Shown: positions 45,210 to 58,500 of the stretch, one piece after another
Numbering within the stretch: position 1 is the first letter of the stretch
How the letters are laid out: the number at the start of each line of letters is the position of its first letter
NCBI RefSeq assembly: GCF_963675165.1
Contig: NC_087386.1
Coordinates: forward strand, 5,462,169-5,526,168
Length of the DNA: 64,000 bases
Reading direction: 5' to 3'
DNA from: Halichondria panicea
Taxonomy: Eukaryota > Porifera > Demospongiae > Suberitida > Halichondriidae
Position numbers and translations under genes: made by a program
Notes under the pieces: generated by a model
Databases searched by the model: none
Told to the model about the DNA's origin: nothing
The model's input: the letters and a program-made list of their open reading frames with translations, nothing else

Positions 45210-45975
45210 GTTTACTTTAGGATGGTATGATTATATCACGAGAACACAATACACAAAAGAAGGTGAAGACATTCGTCTCTTATGACAAGAATGCGCTCTT
45301 AGACTAGTACTTTAGTGAAGGGAACCAAACACCGAAAGGTATCAACATCAACAACAAAATCAGATACTGTATTACTAGAATGTTTTGCTGGTGAAAAACC
45401 TTTGCGAATGAGCCAGATCAGCAGAAGATTTGACCCTTTGCGATCTAACTATTGCGTTCTGGCAAGGATCGTGTGTATTTACTATTTTATTGTTGCGAAT
45501 TGATCAACCATCACAAAGTTCGCAAATGTTTGATGCTCGCAAAACATTCTAGTAATACGGAATATGCAGTAGATACTTTTGAATCTGAACATGATGTACA
45601 CAACATACTTTTCGGGCCAACTTGTCTAATATTGCATCTATTGAACATTCGATCCAACAAAATATTTATAATACAGATAATAATAATAATTATGTTTACG
45701 TGTGTTTATTAATGGCAGCTGTACCTTGTCGCTAGCTTCCAGCACGGTGCTATCATTGGTCCGCACGTGCTCCAGTAGAGCTGTGGGCAGGTCACTACCA
45801 GACCACTGACAGTGTGGTCTTGAGGACTCTGTGTAGACTGTCCACTAGTGAGAACATCATTAGTAGCGGCTTGTACACCGAGAACTCTGCCGGGGAGGAC
45901 GAGGAGAGGCTGTGGGGGACGAATAATAAGGCTCACAATCCAACAAATTGTTTCATGTGTTGGCTGACGTACAGA
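45210..45975 (-). pseudogene. Third UBR4 fragment: one 3' exon with flanking introns
   Basis: Matches about 50550-51150 of the second UBR4 copy. The coding exon equivalent (45710-45910, minus) encodes [24 protein letters not shown] sequence but has one extra base (CCAGACCACTG for CCAGACACTG), so its frame is broken. A family A MITE (45368-45560, reverse) is inserted in the downstream intron and is absent from the second copy. No neighbouring exons remain. Confidence 0.85.
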
Positions 45976-46056
45976 TTAGCTTCAACATAGGATTATCAGG
46001 TCAATTATAATTGGGTATAGGTGGCAGGAGTAAAGTGTATCCAATAGAGAGATGTA

Positions 46057-46605
46057 ACCATAGATAGAGTAGAAGAGGGATTGGAAACGGAAGTACTCTC
46101 GAAGTACCATCCGTGTATCTCCGCGGTTTTAATCGAGGCTTACTTTTTAACACGAGGGCTAAACATGAATAATTCATGAGAATTGTTTTGCTCTCTGTAT
46201 AAAGAAGTCCACGAGCAGTTCTGCTGCTAAACATCAACTTTCTCTAATACTTGAGGCCATTTGGGACACAGGACACTATTTAGTTATAAAGCCTTAGCTA
46301 TATCAAAGGTACTATAGGAACACAAGCATGAAAAAGCGCTCTGTGTACCTCTAGCTACTTCACGACAATCGAGATTATATTTTCTTTGTTTCCAATTGAT
46401 ACCTACTATCAGGGGGCATGTGATTCAGTAATGGGGGTAGCTCTGAGATGTATGCTTTGGACACAATAAATTTCCCGGGCTTTTGCGGGAGTTATGAGGA
46501 GATACACGGATGGTCCCAGAGCCACTACGTAGACTTCATTGTAAAACATCACGTGAATCACTTCCGTTTCCAATCCCTCTTCTACTCTATCTATGATGTA
46601 ACTAA
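46057..46605. repeat. Foldback element with ~42-bp ends
   Basis: GTAACCATAGATAGAGTAG..GGAAACGGAAG (about 46057-46100) and CTTCCGTTTCC..CTACTCTATCTATGATGTAAC (about 46561-46605) are inverted copies around 460 bp of unrelated DNA without a gene. Confidence 0.8.
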
Positions 46606-46702
46606 CTATCTATATAGGTATGGGTGTGGTTGTACGGTGTGTGTCCGTGCGTGCACAGTGTGTCTACCTGCAAGCATGTATGCGGTATGTACATATAGTG
46701 CA

Positions 46703-46858
46703 TACCGTAATCGTTCTAATTATAGAACCAGTAAAAAATAATTATTTTTCTAGAAACAATGTACAAATGATTTTATATGGTAGTATAATTATGGGCGTTA
46801 TAAAAGAGGGCGTCCTAACCGAGGCTGGTTCTATAATTAGAACGCTTACGGTAGTTGT
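46703..46858. repeat. ~155-bp MITE
   Basis: Ends CCGTAATCGTTCTAATTATAGAACC and GGTTCTATAATTAGAACGCTTACGG are near-perfect inverted repeats; AT-rich interior. Confidence 0.85.
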
Positions 46859-46953
46859 GTCACACTGCATGGTAGTGATCAAAGTCCTCCTCACACACTC
46901 TGCATGGAAGCTGAGATGCTCTTTAGAAATTCAACACTTCTAGTTTAGCTTTC

Positions 46954-48827
46954 TCACCAAGATTGACAAGCTGCAAATTATAAGCATAATCATAATTATA
47001 TAATTATATATGTAACTGCATGTGCACACACCTTTCCAATCTAAAGGTAAAACAATTGTTACCATGCACACTGAAACTGAATTTTGAAGGAATGCATCAT
47101 AATTATAGATATAGCTACATAGAGTCATATTACCAGTCGTGTGCATGCAGAAATAGTAATCAATGTCTCAATGAAACAAACAAAATAATTACCTTCTTCG
47201 ATTTTAGTAGCTACATCATTGCGCTCAACAGTAGGACTCCTCAGACATTCACATATGTACGGCCATGTGACCAGATGTTTTGGATGTTTTGGATCAGAGA
47301 CTTCAAGACGCTTGTTTACCATCTTGCTTCAAAGCCATGTATCTACATGTAACTCAATCCACGTGCAGCGTCTATGTACAAATCATGCCATTTGTCTGCA
47401 ATTTCACTTTAGCTGGTATTAAATTTAAATTCTGCTCATTGTGAATTATTCATAGCGTTTCGATTCATTGCATTTTCCAATTATCTGCAAGTACACATTT
47501 TGGTGATTTTACTCTCATTCGCAGAAATAGCAGAAATTAATACTCGCGAAATATGTCACCTTAAGGTTGTGTATCTTGTGTGAAAATTGGATCAAATAGC
47601 CTCCGAGAATGAAATTAGATAGGATATAGGTAAAACCGCTAAGTGCTGCAGACATTATTCATTATAAATTATACTTACACTATGACGCTTTATCAACCGC
47701 ACACATACAGAGCACTTTGCACATTACAAACGTGTGTTAGACAATAGTAAAACTGCAATAGTAAGACGCTCAATCCCAACACTAATTTTACCCTTCCTTC
47801 AAAGAGAGATCATGCTTTAGACTTGCTAAGATGAGCACTAACTAACTCACAATGGATGACGATTGCATATTAACAGTCCAATTACGGTGTGGCTGGGAGT
47901 TTTCTATCTCCATCTCCATTTCATTTTCAATTTCAATTTGACCTCGATCCACCAATTCTTTTGTGAAACCATCTCTTTCAAGCTCCTCTCTAATTATCTG
48001 TAATAATGATAATGTTACACTGGCATGCAGGTTTATAGGCTCAACATCAACGATCAGCTACGAAATACATGCATGCATGCAACACGCATATCACTCAGGA
48101 AACCTATAACCTCTAAATGAGTGTGTAGATCCTAACAGATCACACATTTCACGTCAATTACGACAACATTACAAAGCAAGTTCTTCCTGCTAAACAGCAA
48201 TGCACTGCACATCCTCTCAGTTGTAAAACATAACATTTTACGCAAAGTAGTATACCAACTGAAACTGGATGGATCCATAGCGTTCACCAATAGGAAAGTG
48301 TCCACTAGCTCTCCAGGATCTCAAACTTTTTGCTCTGATCTGTTGCTCGAGCAAAGACTAGTCTTTGTTGATGGTCAGAGTTTAAGCTCGCAAAGTGTTG
48401 TATTTCCAGGGCTCACATTTCACATGATAAATTGTTAAGAGTTTGCGGGAGTCTCAAAGTCAGTGGCTAGGTCAAAGGATATGTGTAAGACACACGTATC
48501 GATTCCTTCAGGTAGGCAATTCTCGGGGAATTTAATTTTAATTTTTAATCCAAACTTGCTGAACTCTTGAGGTTTGTTAGTGACTTCCAAAAAAGATTCT
48601 CCAATGTGACCTGCACAGTGATTCAAACGGTATTGTACCAGAGAGCAAGCAAGCTACACTACATACACTACATACATCATTAATATTCTACTGCACAAAA
48701 TGAGCCTTAAATCACATTAAGTTTTAAAGAAATATCAATAAAACCTGGTGATGGTTTGGATTCGGTGCTATTGCGTTTCCTAATTGTTAACTCTTCATTC
48801 CTTCCAGTAGAGAACTCGCCTGAAGCT
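46954..48827 (-). CDS. ZU5-like + Death-domain gene, 3' portion, probably decayed
   Basis: Readable exons (minus): 48827-48748 (Ser/Lys linker) joins in phase to 48610-48435. The latter begins HIGESFLEVTNKPQEF and has FGLKIKIKFPENCLPEG, a ZU5-like beta-sandwich start, but meets a TAA at 48437-48435 before the domain ends. Further exons are 47997-47851 (acidic helical, IREELERDGFTKELVDRG), about 47310-47193 (TWPYICECLRSPTVERNDVATKIEE, the last helices of a Death domain) and 46970-46954 (closing ACQSW, TGA). The first half of the Death domain has no frame free of stops. ZU5 plus Death occurs in ankyrins and UNC5-type receptors. This may be the tail of the decayed kinase-ankyrin copy just upstream or a separate gene. 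Moderate certainty on the domains, low on the gene model. Confidence 0.45.
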
Positions 48828-48883
48828 GAATAACAAACATAATTATCATCAACATAAACCATTAGCACATGCAGCATGCATGC

Positions 48884-48942
48884 AGCTCCATACATTTCTG
48901 TTGACAATCGAAACTGGCTGCCCAAAGAGGGGTCTCTCCCGA
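48884..48942 (-). pseudogene. Truncated type D ankyrin exon
   Basis: Acceptor plus SGETPLWAASF-type start, cut off after ATGGAGCT and followed by GCATGC repeats. It is the only ankyrin exon left after the second kinase copy. Confidence 0.8.
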
Positions 48943-49036
48943 CTGTATAATTATAAGAGGAAAACAGCATGTTACAGTTGACACTAATTACCTAACAATT
49001 TACATTTTTTATACCTCCACCCACTCACTCATGTAC

Positions 49037-49935
49037 CATCCTGGGGTGCTATAGACACAGCTTTCTGAGTGAGACAATCACTTCGCCAACTGATGGTCTC
49101 TGTTGAGATCGGTCATGGAGGCAGCTAACAACAAGAGGATAAAGAGCGTGTTTCTGCCCCATTTGGTCACCATGGACAGCATCAGTGCTTCGACGCATGA
49201 GCTCCACCTTTCCATCATCCACATACTTGATAGCATCGTCAGTTAAGTAGGAGACTTTATAGGGAAATCACGGATAACAGTGTGAATGATAAGATGACCG
49301 CGAATGAGAAGATATCCAGCTTGGTAGTGGAGGTGGGTGGTTCCACATGACACTCGGGAGGCATGTAGGTTGGAAGTCCCATAACATGAGGATCCGGGTC
49401 CACGTAAGTGGACTCACCCATGTCTCCGATCTTGGCAGTGAGGTCCAGTAGAGTGAGCAGGATGTTGAGAGCAGTGAGATCACGATGGATGAGGGGAGGG
49501 GTCAGAGAGTGGAGATAGTGAAGGTCCTTGGATACATAATACAGAATATGGATTTTAGTGGCGATATTCGTGTCTGGGTTGTTTTTAACGTAATCAGCTA
49601 AGTCAGAATGAAGCCTCTCCATTATTAGACTGATGTCGTTCTTATCGCGACCGTAATGGACTCCAACAAAAGTGACAATGTTGGGGTGATCCAAAACACT
49701 CAGATTATGACACTCATTTTGGAACATTGTTAAAATCCTCTCCTTCTGTTCAAGGGATTGCTCTTGGAGCAATATGTGGTGTAGCTTCTTAGCAATGCAG
49801 TCTCTTCCATTCACTGTCACTCTAAAGACACAGCCATAAGCCCCCGAGCCAGCTTTGTCCTAGCCTCCTCTAGATCCAATCCTTCCATGCACCTGGACCA
49901 CCAGAGGATCGATCAAGGTCTCTTCTTATAGCCAT
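49037..49935 (-). pseudogene. Second copy of the kinase exon, frameshifted
   Basis: It aligns along its length with the intact kinase exon (59345-58437), starting ATG at 49935 and ending at the same donor. Recognisable parts: VNGRDCIAKKLHH (ATP-lysine), HRDLTALNILL, KIGDMG, MPPEC and KLDIFSF. The N-terminal glycine loop is out of frame because of small indels at 49855-49930. The frame is lost again after DIFSF, and the last third is rearranged. A functional kinase cannot be made from it as it stands. Confidence 0.88.
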
Positions 49936-50171
49936 ACTTAAAAGTACCATTAACAACCTTTACCATAGATCTACATGCACCTGTACCCAAGCTTGAGGAA
50001 AGACTGTCATAATAATAACTATGATCACACAATGATAATAACGAATTTTTCAGAAGCTAAAATGTTGGATATAAAACGCTAATGTCAACTAATCTTGTGA
50101 GTATACATGAATAACACTTGTAAAAATGTTTAATCATATATAATTATAATAAGTTTCTACAGGTAACTGGT

Positions 50172-52240
50172 TCAGTTGTCACTAGCGGTGGTGACTGTGA
50201 CCGAGGAGAGCGACTCTGCCAGGAAGACATCTGGGTTGTCAATAGCAACAAGCAACCCTGTGCACGACAAAGCAAAAAAATTAAAATTGTGCAGTATTCC
50301 TTACAAAATGAAGTTTATTATTATAGGATTGAGGTTATATACAGCATATGAACGATTCAAGCAAAATGGGTATGTCACATGGTTTAGGTGCAAGTCACAT
50401 GACTCACCCATGACATCAAGGAACTCTTGGAAGGACTCGCAAGATTGCACCTCATCTTGGAACTCTGTCAACAGCTGCAGCAACAGATCGAACCATGATT
50501 AGAATAGACAGTAACAATTGTTTAGTATGATACTTGTACCACTTTAGGGAATAGTTTACTTTAGGATGGTACGACTATATCACGAGAACACAATACACAA
50601 AAGAAGGTGAAGACATTCGTCTCTTATGATAAGAATGCGCTATAGTACTTTAGTAAAGGGGACCTAACACCAAACACGAAAGGCAACAACAATCAACAAC
50701 AAGATCGAAGTAGATACTTCTGAATCTGAACATACATGTGCACAACGTATTTTTGTATTTTTCAGGCCAACTTGTCAAAAGATTAAATATTGCATTTATT
50801 GAACACTCCAACAAATATTTAATTTCCATACAGATCATAATGGCAGCTGTACCTTGTCGCTAGCTTCCAGCAAGGTGCTATCATTGGTCCGGACGTGCTC
50901 TAGTAGAGCTGTGGGCAGGTCACTACCAGACACTGACAGTGTGGTCTTGAGGACTCGGTGTAGACTGTCCACTAGTGAGAACATCATTAGCAGTGGCTTG
51001 TACACCGAGAACTCTGCCGGGGAGGACGAGGAGAGGCTGTGGGGGGTATATGTGGGTGGAGCCATGGATGAATGAGTACATGTGTATGTGCGTGTGAATA
51101 ATAAAGCCAGTCACTATAAAATTATCATAGTTGTATTTCGAAGATTTGTTGGCTGACTTAAAAAGAGTACGGTAACTACAATATTAATCAGATCTAGAGA
51201 TGTTGTTCCATAGACCCACCTCTTGATGAGGGAGGAGCTACTGTTCCTGGCATGGGCTAACACTAACAGTCTCTTGAGGATGGTGGTCCGATGCTCCTCC
51301 CACTCACTCAACGACTGGATGAACAGTGACACCACCAGCTGGTACTGGGGACCGTCCAACTAGTGGAGGGGGGGGGGGCCAAAGATCAAAAGTCACGTAT
51401 CATAAACTATTTTGCCATAAGAGTTAACATACAGCAGTAGAAGGTGCAGCAATATTATGGCTATTGTGCATATGCTGACATATTACTATTATAGCAAACA
51501 ATACTTATAGTGTAGGGTCGACAACATTTGTAACCACTTGTGTTCACCTCGTAAGCGGAGGAGACCCAGGTGTCAGGAGCAGCTGCCAGGAAGGTTGCTA
51601 GGTTCCTCTCCTCTCTCTGGTAGCAGTGACTCCTGTGCAGGGTGGCAGAACAAAGCAAGATAATGTACACTATAAGATATAAATTGTAAGTCCCCAATCA
51701 ATATAAGAGGGTATTATGAGCTTAGAATGCAATGAAGAGAATAATGTATTGCTTACTAACACTTATCCCACACAAGTCATATCTTTTTAATGCCTAAAAG
51801 AAAGCTAAAAAATGGGCATTGAAGACACTATAATCAAACTTTTGAGAAGAAATATTAATTCGCTTACACACAAAAACAGGTTTAGCATGCAGGCCACATT
51901 AATTAGTTAGTGCTCACAGGTTCATGACGTGTGCTCCGACATGAAGGTAGTAGGGGAGCAGGTGCATGTTGCTCTGTGGACCGCCCCCTCCACTTTCCCC
52001 ACTGAAGGACTTTTCGTACGCAAACCGGACCAGAATCGAAGTAGTCGATTGTCGTGAGCGAGGGTATGGAAGGAGGGGTCAAATAGTCCCGTACACTCTT
52101 GTAGGTAGCTGTGGAACCTGGAGGTGTGTGTGTGGGTGGGATATTACCAGCCTACAGTATTTAGCTCGATAGAAATAGCTGACAATGTGTCTAGACAGTA
52201 TAGATCATACATTGCAGAACTGGAGAAGTGTATTTGGTAA
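50172..52240 (-). pseudogene. Second copy of UBR4 3' exons
   Basis: Exon equivalents: 52117-51918, 51632-51548, 51359-51220, 51036-50853, about 50474-50408 and 50257-50172, the same order as 61433-59695. The hemiRING exons are absent. The first exon carries about five extra bases (near 52030-52040) relative to the intact gene, breaking the frame. The remaining exons are open with intact splice sites. Homology starts abruptly near 52240, where it joins sequence resembling the downstream flank of the ankyrin gene. It is a truncated duplicate, not a working ligase. Confidence 0.88.
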
Positions 52241-52597
52241 AGATCATTAAGTATGAAACAACATTTTTAATACAGAAACCACCTCAGTCTCACTTTTCAA
52301 TCAGGAACACCTATAAGAGAATTTGTAGGAAAGGCAGCACTGAAATAATAGCTAGCTGGAGTATACATATAGATCTAGTTATTTATACAGGGTAACCGGT
52401 TTTTGAGTGGGAAATAAAAGCGTTATCATAGTCATAACTTAACTATGATCATACGTACAATAATTATGTATGAACATTGGATACAATACACTAACGTCAA
52501 CTACTCTTGAGTTCAAATATATATAATGATGATTGTATAAAAATCAATTGCTAGTTGCCATTGCAACCACAGACAACACACTTAACAAAGTGCAGAG

Positions 52598-55500
52598 TCA
52601 GTGTAGTAGTTCACACACTTGAGTGTGTCCATTCCTACTAGCCACATCATAGGCAGTACGTCCGTCCTGTATAGTGGGTATGTGAGCAGTTAGTGATGAA
52701 AGGAAAACATTCGTACAGCAGGAAATTTTCGTGTGGCGCAAAACATTTCGGTTTTTCGAGGGCAGAGCAAAGGATATAAACTCACACACACCGGTATTTC
52801 ACATGCAATGCTGGGTTTCCTGGCATTGAACATGAATATCATTGTCCGCAAATATTTCTTCTGAGAGCTCTCGAGCCAAATATAAAAAATTTTCTGCTAT
52901 GCAGTAGTTAGACAACAAAAATCATAACAATAAGGAAACAACATGTAACAACTATATAATAAGTGGATACAATCGTTATTTCGGTGATAAACACATGCTA
53001 TAAAGTCATGTTACAGTAGATGTTATAATAATGTGACTCACATTATTCTGGATGTGGACGTCAGCCTTGGCCTCTAACAACATTCTAAAAACTCCACAGT
53101 GACCCTCCTGACTGGCCATGTACAATGCTGTGGCTCCATCATTCTGCATGTACACATCCAAATAATTACTAACAGACAAGCAGTAAATCTCACCTTATAT
53201 TGAATGTCAACTTTAGCTTTTGCAGCGATTAACAATTCCACTGCCCTCACATGACCATTCTGAGCAGCTACAATCAACGCAGTGGCTCCATCCTGTACAG
53301 TGTCAAGATAGTGTGAGCAGGTGAACCATCACTCATCACAAACCCACTCATTATACAATATCACATGCAATGACCTAACGTCAGGGGATACCAACTAGCT
53401 GGTCTTTACACAAACATGACTGAAGTCCATTTGCATTGAGTTCGACCCCGGAAGTTATGTGGTCAATTATGGCTTTATTTATGCTTTATGTGGTGACAAG
53501 TATGCATGCTTCTACATGGACAATTCGCTATAAGTGAAGCTATCAGATAAAAGCGTTTTTAACAAGGAGGTTATACGTTAAACCTTGAAATTCAGTGAAT
53601 TATGAAGGTCAATTGACACAAATAGACTTTAGCAACACAGGCAACAGAACATGGGGAGGCTCTGTGGCTAGTGGCCTTTGAGATGTGTGTATAGCTACTT
53701 ACACTCACCTCATTGGGTACATCAACATTGGCCCCAGCATCGATTAGGAGCTCCATACATTTCTGGTGACCATAGAAACTGGCTGTCCAAAGAGGGGTCT
53801 CTCCCGACTGTACATAGGGAGAAAACAATGTAAACAGCATGTTGTGGGAAAAGTGTTGACAGTTAGCCTTGGCTGTTAATTAAGACTATTTCTTACTGGT
53901 TGCAATACAGACTTGTCTGGTTGTCCTGTTATAGACCATAAACCATATAATTATATATCACAGCAACTGGACCAGCTAATTGTACACTCTCCACTACTCA
54001 GTCTACTCATACACAGAGGTGACAGTACACACACTCAACCATGGAGGAATCAACAGAGTACACAAACACCACCATGCAGCGTGACTCACATTAGTCTTGA
54101 TTTGGACGTCAGCTTTGGCCTCCAACAACATTCTAACAACTACATAGTGACCATTCTTACTGGCCATGTACAACACAGTGGTTCCATCCTGTACACATCC
54201 AAATAATCACTGAGTTGCAGACAAGCGGTAAATCTCACCTTTGCTTGAATGTTAACATGAGCTTTTGCTGCAATCAACAATTCAACTGCCTTCACATGAC
54301 CATTCTGAGCAGCTACAATCAACGCAGTGGCTCCATCCTGTACAGAGTCAAGATAGTGTGAGCAGGTGAACCATCACTTATCACAGACCCACTCATTAAA
54401 CAATATCACATGACTAACTAATGTCAGGGCAGGGTTTCACACAGGATTTTTAGCTGGGAGGGGGAAACGTTTAATTCAAGGGGGTCAGGTGTCGTTCTCG
54501 AAAAAAATTTTAGCGAAATGGTTATTAAAGGTGCAAGTTGGATCTTTTTTTGTTTCAAACCTTACTAGTATACTCTTCTAAGGATTGTAGACGTTTTTAA
54601 GTAGAAAAATCATACATTTTGGTAATCATTAATTCCTAGGGGGGGGGAGGTGGCCTCTCTATGAAAACCTGCAGCAGATACACAAATACCAGTGCTCTCT
54701 ACACAAACATGACTAGCTCTGGTGTCTAATGGACTATAGGTCAACAGAACATGGGGAGGCTCTGTGGCTAGTGGCCTCTGAGATGTGTGTACAGCTACTT
54801 ACACTCACCTCTTTGGGTTCATCAACATTGGCCCCAGCATCGATTAGGAGCACCATACATTTCTGGTGACCACTGAAACTGGCTACTAAAAGAGGGGTCT
54901 CTCCCGACTGTATACATAGGAGGAAAACAATGTAAACAGCATGTTGTGGGAACTGTGTTTGTGCAACAAAACCAACCTTCTCCTGAGTGTTGACTGTAGC
55001 CTTGGCTGCTAAGAGGACCCTCACTATCTCATCATGTCCATTGTAACTGGCTGCATGCAGAGCTGTCTGGTTGTTCTGCCATAAACCATATAATTATATA
55101 TCACAGCAACTGGACCAGCTAATTTACACTCTCCACTACTAAGTCCACTCATACACAGAGGTGACAGTACACACACTCAACCAAATCAGCAGAGTACACA
55201 AACACCACCATGCAGCGTGACTCACATTAGTCTCGATATTGACATCAGTCTTGGCCTCCAACAACATTCTAACAACTCCACAGTGACCCTCCTTACTGGC
55301 CATGTACAATGCTGTGGCTCCATTCTGTACACATCCAAATAATCACTGAGTTGCAGACAAGCGGTAAATCTCACCTTTGCTTGAATGTCAACCTTAGTCG
55401 TTGCTGCAAGCAACAATTCCACTGCCCTCACATGACCATTCTGAGCAGCTACAATCAACGCAGTGGCTCCATCCTGTACAGAGTCAAGATAGTGTGAGCA

Positions 55501-58500
55501 GGTGAACCATCACTCATCACAGACCCACTCATTATACAATATCAAATGAGTGCCGTACTTCTATTGCTGTGTTTGCAAGACTACCGGATTATTAGCGCAT
55601 GCGCTTTTAGCAGAGCTCTATATACGCTTATATTCGAGAATGCGCCTATAATGCAGTCACTTTGAGCCCCACCCAGCAACCGGATGTCTCTGTGATGAGA
55701 GCTGACTCGCAAGCTGGCTAGAAAGTGAGCAAGCAAGGCATGCAGGCAACCCCTAATGGGGCAACTAATACTGCATCGTATCTCAGTTGTATGTATGTAT
55801 GTACCGTATAGCAGGTAATTTTCGGGGGACAAAATATTCGTGGTTCAGCAATATTGAGACATTTCGTGGGTAATATTTTCGTGGTTGGAGCTTGCACTGC
55901 TGGTAAAGGTAGGCAAGGTCGCTTCATTCGTGGGTAAAATATTTGTGGTCAGACCTCCAACCACGAATATTTTGCTCCACGAAAAAATTACATGCTATAC
56001 AGTATATGTCACGCTCAGGAATGTCACGCTTCAGGAATGCGGAATTGGGTGTGGCTACATTCGGTTAATCTTTACTACCTCCAAACCGATCTACTATTAG
56101 CATAATTATGCAGAGAATAAAGCTATAGCTATATAAGAGTCTCACTTGAACAAGCCAACAACGACACTACTACTCTTGAAAGCAGAGTTCTTGAGAGACT
56201 GATTCTAGCCAAAAATGTACAAGTTATGTTTATTAATTGCTATTTCATAATGAAAGCACCTCGGTGGGTATCAAAGCTACATAACATTAAAAGCTGTTTT
56301 ATACACACATTATACAATGATGAATATTAATTTTGCTGCATGCAGAATCCATCACAGGGAAACTCAAAGAGTGGGTTATGATCGACAATAATTGTTGTTA
56401 AAACGATCGATGCCAAGAGTTCAAGTTTAAAATTGATGGCTGCATCAGCAGAACCTTGCAGCGCAACTACCAATAGCTAGCGTTATAGTGTAGAGCTAGC
56501 TACTAAGTATATAGAGTAGCAACACTCAGTGGACAAGTTTTGGTACGTACTCTTCTGAAAAGGCTGCAATGGCATTCCAAGTAAGCAAAACTAGGCATAA
56601 CTCGAGAACGAAGCATCATTTTGCAAATCCATGAATTAAAATCCAAGAAAACTAGAAGCCTATAGAAACTCTTATACTTACACTTCATTGATCCTTGAGC
56701 AGCTGTAGCAGTCTACACAGTACAGAGAGACAGTCACATGCACACACATATTAAAACACATGCGCACCAAGGCATAATTATACCCAAATCTCCTCTCCTT
56801 CTTTCTCCTAAATTGTACTTAAATATAACTCTGCGCGAGGCTAATCATGCGTGTGCGTATACCTTGTACTATTATGTTACAATTCGTTTTACAGTTCATT
56901 TACATCATCATTTAAATTTACATTATAAAAACATTCATATTGACCAGGAACTTGGAATATCATTCATGTCTCACATTCTCTCAGCATGATCAGACAAGGT
57001 AACAGCATGCCCAGAGAGTCCTTCCTGATGGATATCACCATCTATAATTATAGCTATCATTCAAGAACTGTACAAGCTAATTAGCTCATAGATAAACTGA
57101 ATCAATTCTAAAATTTCACTTTCACTCATAACCTTCGCATAATTGGAAAAGCGCTTCAATTTGAGTATAAAAAGTCTGCAGTTGAGCATGCGCTTAAAAT
57201 AAATATACGCTTATGGTCGAGTAAGCGCTAATAATCCAGTTTCTGCTACCGTATTACTAGACATTTTGCTGGTGACTATCAGGAGCATTGAAACGAGCCA
57301 AATCAGCGAAAAATCATTCAATTTTTGTGTTCTGGCAAGTCTTACATGTACCAGTTGGTCCTCAGCTCGCTGACATAGTTTCCCAGACCCATTAGTTCGA
57401 ATGTTCCATCATCTAAATAACCCTTTCCATGAAGATCAATTATGCAAAATAGTTTTTGTGAAGCGGCGATCAACACTCGCAAAATTCGCTATGTTTGATG
57501 CTCGAAAAATATTCTACTAATAGTGAATATGGGTGAAATTTCCCGGAGGCGTATAATTAGAAGGGGGCTTAGAAGTATCGTAACTCCACTTAATCGTATA
57601 TGCTGTGCTATTAGCGACTGGAGAGTGCACAGCAATTAATCCTGTATCACATCTGGTGGCACATTGTCATTGATAGCGTGCAATTACCTGTCAAGTAATT
57701 GCACGCTGCAATTAGTATCCTTGCGATTGCTTGTTACTCGTGTAATCCCATATTGCACTCTTAGCCATACAAATTATTCACTACCAGTTCACGACTAGCT
57801 CTGGTGTCTAATGGACCAGGTCAACAGAACATGGGGAGGCTCTGTGGCTAGTGGCCTCTGAGATGTGTGTACAGCTACTTACACTCACCTCTCTGGGTAC
57901 ATCAACATTGGCCCCAGCATCGATTAGGAGCTCCATACGTTTCTGGTGACCATTGAAACTGGCTTCCCAAAGAGGGGTCACTCCGGACTGTACATAGGAG
58001 GAAAACAATGTAAACAGCATGTTGCGGGATACGTGTTTGTACAACAAAACCTTGGTCTGAGTGTTGACTGTAGCCTTGGCTGCTAAGAGGACCCTCACTA
58101 TCTCATCATGTCCATTGTTAATGGCCCAGTGAAGAGGAACATCCTGTAGAGACAATATCATCAACCAACGGACATATTGGCACTGTAGAGACAGTATTCC
58201 CCTCACCTTGTCTGCCTGGTTGGGATCAGCCCCACACTCCAGTAGCTCCAGAACCACACCCACATTACCCGTCTTACAAGCATCTAAAAATTCCTGGGAG
58301 AAAAATGCATTTACTAATTCACTCACACAAAAGCACCAGCACACCAACACTTAGTCTATTTAATTATAATTCTGACACAATGGACAAATATGACAATGCA
58401 CATTTATTTGATACCTCCACCCACTCACTCACGTACCATCCTGGGGTGCTGTAGACACAGCTTTCTGAGTGAGACAATCACTTCGTCAACTGATGGTCTC

